From: Paenibacillus phytorum | Lineage (GTDB): Bacteria; Bacillota; Bacilli; Paenibacillales; NBRC-103111 | Direction of reading: 5' to 3' | DNA: 64,000 bases | Assembly (NCBI RefSeq): GCF_013141715.1 | Contig: NZ_WHOA01000147.1 | Location: 82,268-146,267, forward strand | Shown here: positions 41,119-50,127 of the stretch, one piece after another | How the letters are laid out: each line of letters opens with the position of its first letter | How positions within the stretch are numbered: the stretch's first letter is position 1 | Made by a program: the position numbers and the translations under genes | The notes under the pieces: generated by a model | Told to the model about the DNA's origin: nothing | What the model saw: the letters and a program-made list of their open reading frames with translations, nothing else | Database searches by the model: none

Positions 41119-42096
41119 CTACCAAGCGTAAGCTTCCGGAGCTGGTTTTCCGGGTCCGGGGAAAATTTCATCCAACTTTTTTAACGTATCTTCACTCAGT
41201 GTGACTTCTGGTACGCGTAACGAATCTTGGAGCTGCTCGATTGTTCTCGGTCCGATAATTGGTGAGGTAACGGCCGAATGCGACAATACCCAGGCCAAGG
41301 CGACAACGTCTTCTTTTTCATCTATTTCTTTGCAAAGCGCTGAAAATTGCTCCAACTGGCTCCGATGCTTCTCGATCCGCTCAGCGGAACGCGTACTCCG
41401 GGCACCTGTGCCTGCCAAGGCGTTGCGGCCCAGCAATCCTCCGGCAAGAGGACTCCATGGAATGACACCAAGACCGAGCTTCTCAGCAGCGGGAAGCACT
41501 TCCAGCTCAGGCAATCTGGCAAGTAGATTGTACATGTGCTGCTCAGAGATTAAACCTAGGAAATGACGGGCTTTGGCCTCAGCTTGGGCACAGGCAATAT
41601 GCCACCCTGCAAAGTTGCTGGACCCGATATAGTCAACAGTTCCTTGGTTCACAACGGATTCAAACACTCCCCACAACTCATCCCAAGTTACATTGCGGTC
41701 GATATGATGCATTTGATAAAGCTCAATATGGTCCGTCTGCAGTCTTTTCAGCGATGCTTCCAGATGACGTCTGATTTTGTACGCCGATAATCCTCGTTCA
41801 GCATTCGGTCCATCATTGGGATCATTCATATCCCCATAGGCTTTCGTCGCAAGAATGACTTTCTCTCTACGACCTCCGCCTTGCTTGAACCAGCGTCCGA
41901 TGATTTCTTCTGTCCATCCTCTTTTTTCAACTCCGCCGTAGACGTTAGCTGTATCGAAAAAATTGATTCCCGCGTCTAGTGCGGTATCCATAATTTTAAA
42001 AGCTTCTTTTTCCTCGGTTTCCGGTCCAAAGTTCATCGTTCCTAAACATAACTGACTGACCTTTAATCCGGATTTCCCTAAATACGAATACTTCAT
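41119..42096 (-). CDS. Aldo/keto reductase (YakC/Tas-like)
   Basis: This 325-residue aldo/keto reductase has LGTMNFG, FFDTANVYGG, the lysine in ILATKAYG, ELYQMHHID, YIGSSNFAGW and SHSAVTSPIIGPR. It differs clearly from its neighbour at 40052, so it is not a recent duplicate. GGGAGGATG precedes the ATG. The substrate is unknown. Confidence 0.88.
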   Translation of the reverse strand: MKYSYLGKSGLKVSQLCLGTMNFGPETEEKEAFKIMDTALDAGINFFDTANVYGGVEKRGWTEEIIGRWFKQGGGRREKVILATKAYGDMNDPNDGPNAERGLSAYKIRRHLEASLKRLQTDHIELYQMHHIDRNVTWDELWGVFESVVNQGTVDYIGSSNFAGWHIACAQAEAKARHFLGLISEQHMYNLLARLPELEVLPAAEKLGLGVIPWSPLAGGLLGRNALAGTGARSTRSAERIEKHRSQLEQFSALCKEIDEKEDVVALAWVLSHSAVTSPIIGPRTIEQLQDSLRVPEVTLSEDTLKKLDEIFPGPGKPAPEAYAW

Positions 42097-42235
42097 GATT
42101 CATCCTCCCACATTCCTCTTGATTTTAGTAGAAACTAAATTTTTTGAGTGTTTGTACGTGATGACATTTTATATTCTATAGAAGTTCCTATGTCATTGAA
42201 AGTAGTGAAAATGTTTACAGTATATGAGCTTTATG

Positions 42236-42272
42236 TGATTAGCTATAGTCGAAGTTATTAACTAACCTAAGG
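42236..42272. repeat. Dispersed intergenic repeat, copy 2
   Basis: It matches 37501-37538 in the first 14 bases exactly and in the TATTAAC.AAC.TAA part. It lies about 115 bases before the DUF1801 start. Confidence 0.5.
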
Positions 42273-42386
42273 TGAAAAATTGCTTGTTAGCCACTCTTTG
42301 TGTGACGTGAGGGTGTGATTGACTATACTTTCAGGCAAAGATGATATAATAAGACTACTAAATTGGTGCCTATGAAGGGAGAAGTC

Positions 42387-42776
42387 ATGGACGGAAATAA
42401 AATTACTTATGAGTCTATTGATGCATATATTTCTATATTCCCACCGGAGGTTCAGGAGATACTTACCAGATTAAGAGAAGTTATCAAAGAGTCGGCTCCA
42501 GGTGCAGAGGAAAAGATAAGTTATCAAATGCCCACGTTTGCTTTACATGGGAACTTAGTTCATTTCGCTGCTTATAAAAATCATATCGGATTTTATCCAG
42601 CGGCTAGCGGAATTGAAGCTTTTAAAGATGAGTTGTCCAGATATAAAGGAGCAAAGGGTTCCGTGCAATTTCCAATAGATAAGCCGCTTCCTTATGATTT
42701 AATAAGTAGGATTGTTAAATATAGAGTGGCTGAGAATTTTAGGAAAGCAGAGGGTAAATTGAAAAAGTCGAAGTAA
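42387..42776 (+). CDS. DUF1801 family protein (YdhG-like)
   Basis: I start at ATG 42387 behind AAGGGAG. The 129-residue product matches DUF1801: FPPEVQEILTRLREVIKESAPGAEEKISYQMPTF, HFAAYKNHIGFYP, and KGSVQFPIDKPLPYDLI. The family is linked to frataxin-like iron handling (YdhG/Fra) in B. subtilis, but this is not proven here. TTGACT (42319) with TGATAT or TATAAT near 42342-42350 is a likely promoter. Confidence 0.85.
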   Translation: MDGNKITYESIDAYISIFPPEVQEILTRLREVIKESAPGAEEKISYQMPTFALHGNLVHFAAYKNHIGFYPAASGIEAFKDELSRYKGAKGSVQFPIDKPLPYDLISRIVKYRVAENFRKAEGKLKKSK

Positions 42777-42905
42777 TTGTAGGATATAAATACCTAGGGA
42801 CCTTCCTTGTAAATACATGGGTAGCCTCTTTCTTTGCTTAGGATGTCGAATGTCTTATTATAGCGAATTTTTGAATATTTTGAATAATTTCATTGTATAA
42901 AAAAC

Positions 42906-42938
42906 CCATTAAAAGTATAATTTCTTTAATGGATTTTT
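42906..42938 (+). terminator. Terminator after the DUF1801 gene
   Basis: CCATTAAA (42906-42913) pairs with TTTAATGG (42925-42932), followed by ATTTTT. It also insulates the peptide gene that follows. Confidence 0.75.
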
Positions 42939-42982
42939 CCATATGAATAGATATTCTTTTCAAACAAAGGGGAGGAAATGCA

Positions 42983-43072
42983 ATGAAAAATTGGAAGAAT
43001 TGGATACTTATGACTCTGGTTTTGGTAGCTATGGTTTATTCATCCGTTGTATCAATACCTTGGGGGCCTTAA
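42983..43072 (+). CDS. 29-residue membrane or secreted peptide
   Basis: The ATG at 42983 is preceded by GGGGAGGAAA. The peptide MKNWKNWILMTLVLVAMVYS continues to a SIPWGP end; it has a positive N-terminus, a single hydrophobic segment and a short polar tail after serine residues. It could be a signal-peptide-like precursor whose tail is released, or a small membrane anchor. A hairpin follows and then genes for DUF5317 and a c-di-GMP protein. I do not recognise a family. Confidence 0.6.
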   Translation: MKNWKNWILMTLVLVAMVYSSVVSIPWGP

Positions 43073-43080
43073 TCCCAAAA

Positions 43081-43116
43081 AAGGAGCTAGGAGAAACCTA
43101 GTTCCTTTCACTTTTA
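43081..43116 (+). terminator. Attenuator-like hairpin after the peptide gene
   Basis: AAGGAGCTAGG (43081-43091) pairs with CCTAGTTCCTT (43097-43107) with one G-T pair, followed by a T-rich but broken tail (TTTCACTTTTA). It would reduce transcription into the DUF5317 gene and favour the peptide. Confidence 0.6.
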
Positions 43117-43141
43117 TATAAAGGAATGAATATGAACATAT

Positions 43142-43654
43142 ATGATTTACTTTATACTTGCAGGCCTTCTACTTTGTATAATCCTGAGACGCAATTTATT
43201 GACAATTGTTGATTCCTTTGCAGCTTTCAGAATGCCTTATTTACTGATCGGTACCTTTGCGTTTCAAATTTTTATTTATTGGTTGAGTCATAGAACGGGG
43301 CGCGATTATCCTATTCTACTTGAACTCTCATTTGCAATAATGATCGTAGGCTTATGGATGAACAGGCATTTACCAGGAGTTATTTTTATATGTTTTGGGG
43401 CTGTGCTTAATTTATTAACAATTAGTATACACGGTGGTTTAATGCCAGTATCTGAAAAAGCTCTGATGATGTCTGGGTATAATGGTTCTGCTTTTGATAC
43501 AGACGATCCCCGACATCAACTAATGAATACATCTAATTTTTGGTGGTTGGGAGATTGGATTCCTTTCTTCAAACATGTGATAAGTATGGGAGATGTTTTT
43601 GTAGGTATCGGTTTTATTCGATTTCTATTAGGAACCACTGCAAAGAGGGAGTAG
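43142..43654 (+). CDS. DUF5317 membrane protein
   Basis: The 170-residue product has four to five hydrophobic segments (IYFILAGLLLCIILRR at the front) and the NLLTISIHGGLMPVSEKALMMSG and TSNFWWLGDWIPF motifs typical of DUF5317. The family is found in Firmicutes beside signalling proteins; its function is unknown. The ATG at 43142 has only a distant AAAGGA site, so translation may depend on the short upstream frame at 43133. The GGDEF-EAL gene follows one base after the stop. Confidence 0.75.
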   Translation: MIYFILAGLLLCIILRRNLLTIVDSFAAFRMPYLLIGTFAFQIFIYWLSHRTGRDYPILLELSFAIMIVGLWMNRHLPGVIFICFGAVLNLLTISIHGGLMPVSEKALMMSGYNGSAFDTDDPRHQLMNTSNFWWLGDWIPFFKHVISMGDVFVGIGFIRFLLGTTAKRE

Positions 43655-43655
43655 C

Positions 43656-46007
43656 ATGAAGGATAAAAATCTATACACTCTGATATTATTCTTAACTGGA
43701 ATTTACACTACATATGTTTGTATGGAATTTCTTGAATCTAATAGAGATTGGAAATCTATAATTCTTATTTGCGTCTTTACAATAATTGTTGATATATTTC
43801 CAATTAAAATGCCTAATGGATTACTTTTGTATAATGGTTCAACGTTAGGAATTCTTTATTTAATGTATTCTATGGGAATCTCAGCAAGTACGGTTCCTAT
43901 TCTTGTAAGTGCGATAATGTTTTTTTTGTTAGCCACCAAACCATTTTATAAGATTAACTGGTATCGGTTATTTTCAACTTTAGGGATGTATTTTATAAGC
44001 ATGGTGTGTGGAGCAGCGATTCTGCCGTTTACAAACCAGCTACCACTGATCATTCAAGTTATTTGTATTACCTTTGTTTTTGATAACGTTAACTTAATAA
44101 TACGTGCGGGAATCATGAAATTTGTAAACAAAGCTCCTTTTTTTAATAAGGTGTCAATTATTAAGATTGTTAGAGTACAAGTTTCTTTATCAGTAGTTTC
44201 AATTTTATTATATCATCTTCTGAAACAAACAAATTTGAGTGATCTACTTACCGAGGTTATCATTGCAGCTTTTCTTTTACTTTTGATTAACTTCCTAATC
44301 TCAGCCTATAACAAGCATATTGATAAAATTGAAGAAGCCAAACAACGTTACCAGTCTTTATTTGACCGTAATCCAGATATTGTTTTTACATTAGATCTAT
44401 CTGGAAAAATTACGAGTGTTAACCCGATGTTGGAAAAATTACTTGGCTATTCCCCGGAGTCTATATTGGACGTTAATTTATTCGAATATGTGACTTCAAC
44501 AGGGAAACAAGAAGCTATACATCATATAGAACAAGCGCTGCTGGGAAATCCACAACAATTTACAATGGGCTTTTCTACGAAAGAAGGGTCTGACCGTGAT
44601 CTGTTCATAACTTGTGGTCCAACGGTAGTGAACGATCAAATTGTTGGGGTCTATGGAATTGCTAAGGATATTACCGAGCAGAAGCAAGCCGAACAGATTA
44701 TTCATAGAATGGCTTACTTCGATGAAATAACCGGGCTGCCGAACCGAAGCAACTTTCAAGAGTGCATGGCGGAGACATTGGAAAAAGCTCATAACAACTC
44801 CTTAGCCGGATTAATGTTTCTTGATCTAGATAAATTCAAACAAGTAAATGATACGCTGGGGCATCATACAGGTGATCTTCTATTAGTTGATGTATCCAAA
44901 CGCATTATCCAATCTGTTCCGGAAGGATCTATCGTTTCTAGGCTGGGGGGCGATGAATTTACGATTATTTTTCCAAATCTAAGTCATGCAGATGAGGTCA
45001 TACCAGTTGCCGATACGATCTTACAAGCATTAGCTGAACCTTTTTATTTACACAATAGAGAGTTATATATAACAACAAGTATAGGAATCTGTATATATCC
45101 TGATCATGGGACCGATGTGGAAACGTTAATCAAAAATGCAGATGCCTCTATGTATCGGGCCAAAGAATCCGGTGGAAACACCTACAGCGTATATTCGAAA
45201 AGTATTCAAAAGCTTAATGAAGCTAAGCACAAGATACATTCTAATTTGCACAAAGCGATTGAGCGCGAAGAGTTTTATTTGCATTTTCAACCGAAGATCG
45301 ATTTGACTTCTGATAAAATTAACGGTGTAGAGGCACTCATTCGATGGGAAAATCAAGAATTGGGACAAATGTCACCTGTTCAGTTCATTCCGATCGCTGA
45401 GGAGAGTGGATTGATCCTGCCCATCGGGGAATGGGTGTTAAGGATAGCGTGTAGGCAGAATAAAGCTTGGCAGGATGCAGGGTTTCCACCTATTGTTATG
45501 TCGGTTAATCTTTCCTCTATTCAATTGCAAAATGAGCATTTAGTCCGTACGATTGGGCAAATTTTGCGGGAAACGGAGCTAGATCCTCAGTGGCTTGAAA
45601 TTGAGATAACGGAGAGTATGCTGCTGCAGAATACCCAACATACGATGAAGGTGCTTGAAGAAATAAAAGAGCTCGGTATATCTATTTCCATCGATGATTT
45701 TGGAGTGGGTTATTCTTCGCTTAGTTATTTGAAGCATTTTTCATTCGATTATTTGAAAATGGACAAGTCTTTTATCGATAACTTAAACATGTCTCCAAAA
45801 GACGAATTGATCATAAGTGGTATTATCAAATTGGCTCATAGCTTAAACATGAAAGTAATCGCCGAAGGAGTCGAATCGAGTGAACAGCTTTCTTACTTGC
45901 GTGAGCAAGGTTGTGATGGCGTTCAAGGGTATTTGGTTAGTAAACCTTTGTCGGCAGGGGAGTTTATTGAGCGGGTTTGGCTTCTACCAAAAAAGATGGA
46001 ATTGTAG
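43656..46007 (+). CDS. Membrane PAS-GGDEF-EAL cyclic-di-GMP protein
   Basis: This 783-residue protein has about seven to eight N-terminal membrane segments (1-220), a PAS domain (about 228-345; DRNPDIVFTLDLSGKI), a GGDEF domain with intact RLGGDEF near 430, and an EAL domain with EALIRW near 555 and DDFGVGYSSLSYLK. Both synthesis and breakdown motifs look complete, so either activity is possible. It is translated just after DUF5317, suggesting that the DUF5317 protein and the small peptide feed a signal to it through the membrane part. Adapting membrane domain family unknown. Confidence 0.88.
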   Translation: MKDKNLYTLILFLTGIYTTYVCMEFLESNRDWKSIILICVFTIIVDIFPIKMPNGLLLYNGSTLGILYLMYSMGISASTVPILVSAIMFFLLATKPFYKINWYRLFSTLGMYFISMVCGAAILPFTNQLPLIIQVICITFVFDNVNLIIRAGIMKFVNKAPFFNKVSIIKIVRVQVSLSVVSILLYHLLKQTNLSDLLTEVIIAAFLLLLINFLISAYNKHIDKIEEAKQRYQSLFDRNPDIVFTLDLSGKITSVNPMLEKLLGYSPESILDVNLFEYVTSTGKQEAIHHIEQALLGNPQQFTMGFSTKEGSDRDLFITCGPTVVNDQIVGVYGIAKDITEQKQAEQIIHRMAYFDEITGLPNRSNFQECMAETLEKAHNNSLAGLMFLDLDKFKQVNDTLGHHTGDLLLVDVSKRIIQSVPEGSIVSRLGGDEFTIIFPNLSHADEVIPVADTILQALAEPFYLHNRELYITTSIGICIYPDHGTDVETLIKNADASMYRAKESGGNTYSVYSKSIQKLNEAKHKIHSNLHKAIEREEFYLHFQPKIDLTSDKINGVEALIRWENQELGQMSPVQFIPIAEESGLILPIGEWVLRIACRQNKAWQDAGFPPIVMSVNLSSIQLQNEHLVRTIGQILRETELDPQWLEIEITESMLLQNTQHTMKVLEEIKELGISISIDDFGVGYSSLSYLKHFSFDYLKMDKSFIDNLNMSPKDELIISGIIKLAHSLNMKVIAEGVESSEQLSYLREQGCDGVQGYLVSKPLSAGEFIERVWLLPKKMEL

Positions 46008-46041
46008 TTGAAACAGGATAATGAAAGGAAAGAAAGTTACG

Positions 46042-46599
46042 ATGACCAAGATTTCAATACCGGAGCTTAAGAAACAATTAAAAACGTATAAGCCTGAAGA
46101 GCTAGTCTCTATCATTATCGATTGTTATAAATCAAGTAGCGATGTAAAGAGCTATATTCATATGATGCTAGAGCCTGAAAGTACAGAAAATCAATTATTT
46201 GATGAAGCCGAAAAGAAAATTTCGCACCAGTTTTTCCCTGACCGCGGCCATCCAAAGCTTAAATTGGCGGAAGCGAAAAAGGCTATTTCTGAATTCAGCA
46301 AGCTTTGCAACAATCAAGCGAGAACGATAGAGTTGATGATCTATTATGTAGAACTGGGTGTGAGTTTTACTAGCAGTTACGGAGATATCGATGAACCATT
46401 TTATTATAGTATGGAGTCTATGTATCAAAATGCTTTAAATAAAATCAGAACAGATAGTGGTAGCGGATTGTATCATCTCTTTCGCGACAGGCTTAAGGGG
46501 ATTGTTCGGAATACAGATGGAATGGGTTGGGGCTTCCATGATCAACTAGCTGGAATGTTTTACGAGTTTGCAGCCGACTATGAAGATGATATTGAGTAG
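46042..46599 (+). CDS. DUF6155 family protein
   Basis: I start at ATG 46042 with AAAGGAAAG ten bases upstream; an in-frame ATG at 46021 has no proper site. The 185-residue helical product begins KISIPELKKQLKTYKPEELVS and continues IIIDCYKSSSDVKSYIH, typical of DUF6155. The function is unknown. It shares a terminator with the convergent fic gene. Confidence 0.65.
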   Translation: MTKISIPELKKQLKTYKPEELVSIIIDCYKSSSDVKSYIHMMLEPESTENQLFDEAEKKISHQFFPDRGHPKLKLAEAKKAISEFSKLCNNQARTIELMIYYVELGVSFTSSYGDIDEPFYYSMESMYQNALNKIRTDSGSGLYHLFRDRLKGIVRNTDGMGWGFHDQLAGMFYEFAADYEDDIE

Positions 46600-46610
46600 G
46601 TATTACAGAT

Positions 46611-46644
46611 AAAAGGAGATACGTCTTGTGACGTATCTCCTTTT
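46611..46644. terminator. Shared bidirectional terminator
   Basis: AAAAGGAGATACGTC and GACGTATCTCCTTTT form a perfect 15-bp stem around TTGT between convergent genes. Confidence 0.92.
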
Positions 46645-46649
46645 GAATC

Positions 46650-47789
46650 TTAATCAACGATAGAGATCATATATTCTCCCCGATTTTCACCAGGTTTTAT
46701 TACCCCTAAATCTTTCAGTTTTGATAAATTCTTAGCAATACTTGATGAGGATGCATCTAATGTATCGTCGAATAGCTGCCTATGAAAAACCGCGCCATCT
46801 TCCATTCTAGCTATTAGTTCAAACATCGTCCTTGCGTGGCCCTTCCCAAGTATCTCTCGCATGTATTTAATTTTGTCATACCTTTGAAGTTCATTAAGAA
46901 CTCTTGTAAGCGATGCATTGACACACTCAAGGTAAAAAATGAGGAAGGGCTTTAGGTCGCCTTGTGTTGCCATCATTAGAGTATCATAATAATCTTCTAT
47001 TCGTTTGTCGAAATATTCTTCAACACTAAATGCATCTTTGATTTTAGAGAGATCGTTATGAATTAGTCCTACTAAGGTCGAATATGCCCGAGCTGTCCGT
47101 CCGTTTCCATCAGGAAATGGATGAACGTATCCGATCAAATGATGGGTAATGCCCGATATTAAAAGTGGATGAAGCTTTTTCTCTTGAATGATTTCAGAAT
47201 CATAGGCACTCATACATCCTGTTACACTAGTATATAACCAAGAGAAGAACGCATTCATCAAATGAGGGACCTGATTAAAAGCGGGAGGCTGATAACTAAT
47301 GTTTCCATCGCCGTCTCGAAGTGCAACAGGAATTTGCCTGTAGCCCTCTGGATACCCGGTTAAATCTTTCATGAGTAATTGTTGTAATTTTTTAAAAATA
47401 AGCTCATCCATGTCTGAGAAATCTTTAAAGGGGTCTAGTTCATAGATAAACTCATACGCCTCAAACACATTTCTCACTTCAAGTTGTGCTTTCTGTTTAA
47501 TGGTTAATGGATTCGTTTTGTAATCTTGATAGAGCTTTTCAACTTCTTTGTATTCTAATTTGTTTTGTTCTATTTTAGTTGTAAAATGTGCGGTCTTAAC
47601 TAATGAATTCCGCAGAATGTTCGGTTTTAGCGGGTGACTTTTTAGCCCCAACCTTGCCAGTGCACCAATATTTCTTTCTGCTTCAAGAATAAGCTGCTGA
47701 ATTTCGTAGTCGAAGGGATTAAAATTAGGTCGATAAACCAACCGATTCCCATCATACATGAAATGTTCAGATGAAAAAGTGTATGTCAT
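46650..47789 (-). CDS. Fic-family AMPylation protein
   Basis: This 379-residue protein has the complete Fic motif HPFPDGNGRTAR with H223, so nucleotide transfer to a target hydroxyl is expected. An inhibitory-helix-like motif FTTKIEQN (about residue 76) lies before the Fic domain, as in class II Fic proteins (S/T...E). The C-terminal part is a winged helix (SSSSIAKNLSKLKDLGVIKP), so it may regulate DNA or its own gene. AAAGGAG precedes the ATG. No toxin-antitoxin partner is adjacent. Confidence 0.9.
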   Translation of the reverse strand: MTYTFSSEHFMYDGNRLVYRPNFNPFDYEIQQLILEAERNIGALARLGLKSHPLKPNILRNSLVKTAHFTTKIEQNKLEYKEVEKLYQDYKTNPLTIKQKAQLEVRNVFEAYEFIYELDPFKDFSDMDELIFKKLQQLLMKDLTGYPEGYRQIPVALRDGDGNISYQPPAFNQVPHLMNAFFSWLYTSVTGCMSAYDSEIIQEKKLHPLLISGITHHLIGYVHPFPDGNGRTARAYSTLVGLIHNDLSKIKDAFSVEEYFDKRIEDYYDTLMMATQGDLKPFLIFYLECVNASLTRVLNELQRYDKIKYMREILGKGHARTMFELIARMEDGAVFHRQLFDDTLDASSSSIAKNLSKLKDLGVIKPGENRGEYMISIVD

Positions 47790-48101
47790 TTTACATCACT
47801 CCTTTACACTTAAAAATGCTTATATAACAAGGGTTTATGCTAATAATTATTATATTCAATTACACTTATTATGTACACATTTAAATACAGATAAACTAGC
47901 TTAGTTGATTTGATATATGTCTTGGCGCACTATCTGCCTTGCTTCTTTGATCGAAGATGAAAAGTAGATGGCGCTTGGTACCGTTTCTCATGAGCATATT
48001 TAGAAAAAAAGTGAATGGTTATCGAACAATGGGCTACCACGGTATGGAATTGTAAATGTATGTTATACTAAATAAAACTGATTTGGAAGGGGCAGTGTGA
48101 T
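47790..48101. other. 310-base divergent gap
   Basis: It should contain promoters for fic (minus) and for the 48102 gene (plus). TTGTAA at 48050 and TTATACT at about 48062 are too close for a standard pair, but TATGTTATACT also occurs before the small gene at 37596. No gene or structured RNA was recognised. Confidence 0.35.
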
Positions 48102-48359
48102 ATGAAATGGTCTGAAATTTGCAGCCATTACCCCAGTAGATTTGTTTTAGTAGAAGCAATTAAAGCAGTTTCAAAGAATCGCTTACGTACTATTGAAGAA
48201 ATGACAGTAGTAGAAGAATATGATAACCCAATGAGTGCTTGGGAAGGTTATAAGCTTCACCATAAGGAAAGCCCGGAACGAGAGTTTTATGTTTTTCATA
48301 CAAGTAAACAAGAAATTGAAGTTATTGAAGAATACTTTACAGGAATTAGAAGATCATGA
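48102..48359 (+). CDS. Hypothetical protein before the retropepsin-like gene
   Basis: The 85-residue product (WSEICSHYPSRFVLVEAIKA, then YDNPMSAWEGYKLHHKE) has no named family that I recognise, but this type regularly precedes small aspartyl-protease-like proteins in Firmicutes. It overlaps the next gene by ATGA. A GGAAGGGGC site precedes the ATG. Confidence 0.65.
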   Translation: MKWSEICSHYPSRFVLVEAIKAVSKNRLRTIEEMTVVEEYDNPMSAWEGYKLHHKESPEREFYVFHTSKQEIEVIEEYFTGIRRS

Positions 48360-48745
48360 TAGGACTTAGACTTGAGAATGGTCTTCCAATAGTTTCATTT
48401 TCGTATACCTACCAAGAGAAAACAATTGAATTGAGAAATGTATTGTTTGATACTGGGTGTGCTTCTACAATTTTTGATACAGATTTACTGGCGAACATCG
48501 GGCTTTACCTTGACTTAATAAATGGGACGGCCAAAAGGATGTATGGCGTAGGCGGTGCAAGTGAGTTATGTTATGAACAACTGGTAGAAAACTTACAAAT
48601 TGGAACCATTATTCTTCCGTCGTTTAAACTTCAATTAGGAATGACAAGGGATCCATATGGGTTTGATGGTATATTAGGTATAGACTTTATGACAGCAGTT
48701 GGTTTGAAGGTAGACTTCAAAAACATGAATGTTGAGATTGCATGA
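48356..48745 (+). CDS. Retropepsin-like aspartyl protease
   Basis: The 129-residue product has the single-domain aspartic protease signature: FDTGCAST with D32-T-G, a flap-like GVGGASELCYEQ, and the ILGIDFM second motif. Retropepsins act as dimers, each giving one aspartate. It is coupled to the 85-residue gene upstream. A degraded piece of a second copy lies at 29719-29787. Confidence 0.8.
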   Translation: MIGLRLENGLPIVSFSYTYQEKTIELRNVLFDTGCASTIFDTDLLANIGLYLDLINGTAKRMYGVGGASELCYEQLVENLQIGTIILPSFKLQLGMTRDPYGFDGILGIDFMTAVGLKVDFKNMNVEIA

Positions 48746-48776
48746 ACCCTGTCCGTATCTACGGATGGGGTTTCTT
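48745..48776 (+). terminator. Terminator of the retropepsin-like gene
   Basis: AACCC-T-GTCCGT pairs with ACGGA-T-GGGGTTT around ATCT, followed by CTTTG. Confidence 0.75.
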
Positions 48777-48854
48777 TGTCGAAAATCGAGTAAGAAGTAA
48801 AAAAGGAATATTCCTTGTACAACCCGCATATCCATAATCAAAAGCATAAATAGC

Positions 48855-48915
48855 AGGCAAAGGTGCCTTAGGTCCAAGAACGACACGTCGTTCTCTGCAC
48901 CTGGGCACCTTTTTG
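48855..48915 (+). promoter_or_regulatory. eut leader terminator with EutV-type antiterminator hairpin
   Basis: AGGTGCC (48861-48867) pairs with GGCACCT (48904-48910), followed by T's, enclosing a second hairpin (AGAACGAC/GTCGTTCT, 48877-48894): an intrinsic terminator in the leader. Overlapping its left arm is AGGC-AAAGGT-GCCT (48855-48868), a hairpin with a hexaloop that has A at position 1 and G at position 4, the pattern bound by ANTAR proteins such as EutV. Binding would block the terminator. The second hexaloop hairpin usually found just upstream was not identified. EutW-EutV are encoded in the operon. Confidence 0.6.
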
Positions 48916-48938
48916 TTTTCATTCATTCGGGCGAAGAG

Positions 48939-49604
48939 GTGAAAGGAGTGAAACAACAACCAATTCGAGCCATTCCGCTTGCTGTTAGGATCATCCCTAA
49001 TGTGGATGCCGGCTTGGCACTTCAGTTGGAATTGAAGCCGGGCATTCGCAGCCTCGGTCTGTTAACGTCCAGCATCGATGATGTTGGTTACACCGCTATC
49101 GATGAAGCAACGAAGAATGCAGCAGTAGAAGTGGTGTATGCTCGTTCATTTTATGCGGGATCAGGGCATGCTTCTGGACCGCTATCAGGAGAATTTATAG
49201 GGATTATAGGCGGTGCATCGCCTGCCGAAGTGAGAAGCGGGCTAGATGCTGCTATCCAAGTGATGGAGACTGGAGCTTGTTTTTACGCCCTCAACGACGA
49301 GGGAACGCATGCTTACTATGCTCATGTTGTCTCCAGAACCGGTTCTTATCTGTCCACATTGGCGGAAATTCAAGAAGGAGAGCCTCTTGCCTATTTGATT
49401 GCTCCGCCACTTGAAGCCGTTTTCGCACTCGATGCCGCACTGAAGGCGGCCGATGTACGCATGTGCAAGTTTTATGGTCCGCCGACGGAGACGAACTTTG
49501 CGGGAGGATTGTTGACAGGCAGTCAATCTGCTTGTACGGCAGCAGCGGAGGCGTTCGCGGAGGCCGTTCGAAGCATTGCTCGAGAACCTAAGAAAATAGG
49601 GTAA
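48939..49604 (+). CDS. eutL: Ethanolamine microcompartment shell protein EutL
   Basis: This 221-residue protein has the tandem BMC domains of EutL: AVRIIPNVDAGLALQLEL, GLLTSSIDDVGYTAIDEATK, AYYAHVVSRTGSYLS and FAGGLLTGSQSACTAA. EutL trimers form shell facets with a gated pore. The start is uncertain: GTG at 48939 or GTG at 48948; neither has ideal spacing from GAAGAGG or AAAGGAG. It is the first gene behind the leader terminator. Confidence 0.9.
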   Translation: MKGVKQQPIRAIPLAVRIIPNVDAGLALQLELKPGIRSLGLLTSSIDDVGYTAIDEATKNAAVEVVYARSFYAGSGHASGPLSGEFIGIIGGASPAEVRSGLDAAIQVMETGACFYALNDEGTHAYYAHVVSRTGSYLSTLAEIQEGEPLAYLIAPPLEAVFALDAALKAADVRMCKFYGPPTETNFAGGLLTGSQSACTAAAEAFAEAVRSIAREPKKIG

Positions 49605-49625
49605 AAAGAAGCGGGTGGTTTACAA

Positions 49626-50126
49626 ATGGATGGAAGATTAATGTCTTTGGGCATGATCGAAACTTATGGTCTACCTGCATTGATTGCAGCCGCAGACGCT
49701 GCAGCCAAAACGGCGGATGTGAAGGTAACGACTTATGAAAAAGTGGATGCCGGTATCGTAACGATCTATATTCTTGGCGATGTTGCAGCGGTCAAAGCTG
49801 CCGTGGATGCAGGTGCGGCAGAAGCGAAGAGAGTGGGCAAGCTGTTATCCACACATGTTATACCGCGACCAGATCCTTCAGTACACGCGATGATTCAGGA
49901 GGCTTGGGCCAAAAACCAGCCCAAAGATTCACCGAAGGAGGAGCTCATTAAGGTTATCGCGACGCCGGAGGTGAGTGCGCCGAATTGGAGCAAAATGACC
50001 GTAGCGCAGCTCAGAGAGCTTGCGCATAATACACCCCGATTCCCTATAACCGGTCGCGATATCCAATTGGTTAGCAAAGCCGAATTGGTAAGACTTTTCA
50101 CGGGGATGGAGGGGGAGAGCCGATAA
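49626..50126 (+). CDS. BMC shell protein with C-terminal helical domain (EutK-like)
   Basis: Of 166 residues, about 1-95 form a single BMC domain (SLGMIETYGLPALIAAADAAAK ... STHVIPRPDPSV) and 120-166 a small helical domain (SKMTVAQLRELAHNT, then VSKAELVRLF). The length and order match EutK of enterobacteria, whose tail is a nucleic-acid-binding-like helical domain. The tail here looks SAP/Rho-N-like. It is cotranscribed between eutL and eutE, with two bases to eutE. Confidence 0.75.
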   Translation: MDGRLMSLGMIETYGLPALIAAADAAAKTADVKVTTYEKVDAGIVTIYILGDVAAVKAAVDAGAAEAKRVGKLLSTHVIPRPDPSVHAMIQEAWAKNQPKDSPKEELIKVIATPEVSAPNWSKMTVAQLRELAHNTPRFPITGRDIQLVSKAELVRLFTGMEGESR

Positions 50127-50127
50127 C

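Noticed and set aside
48746..48938. Cobalamin riboswitch before the eut operon
   Set aside because: The leader is under 200 bases and lacks the B12-box; the visible structures are terminators.
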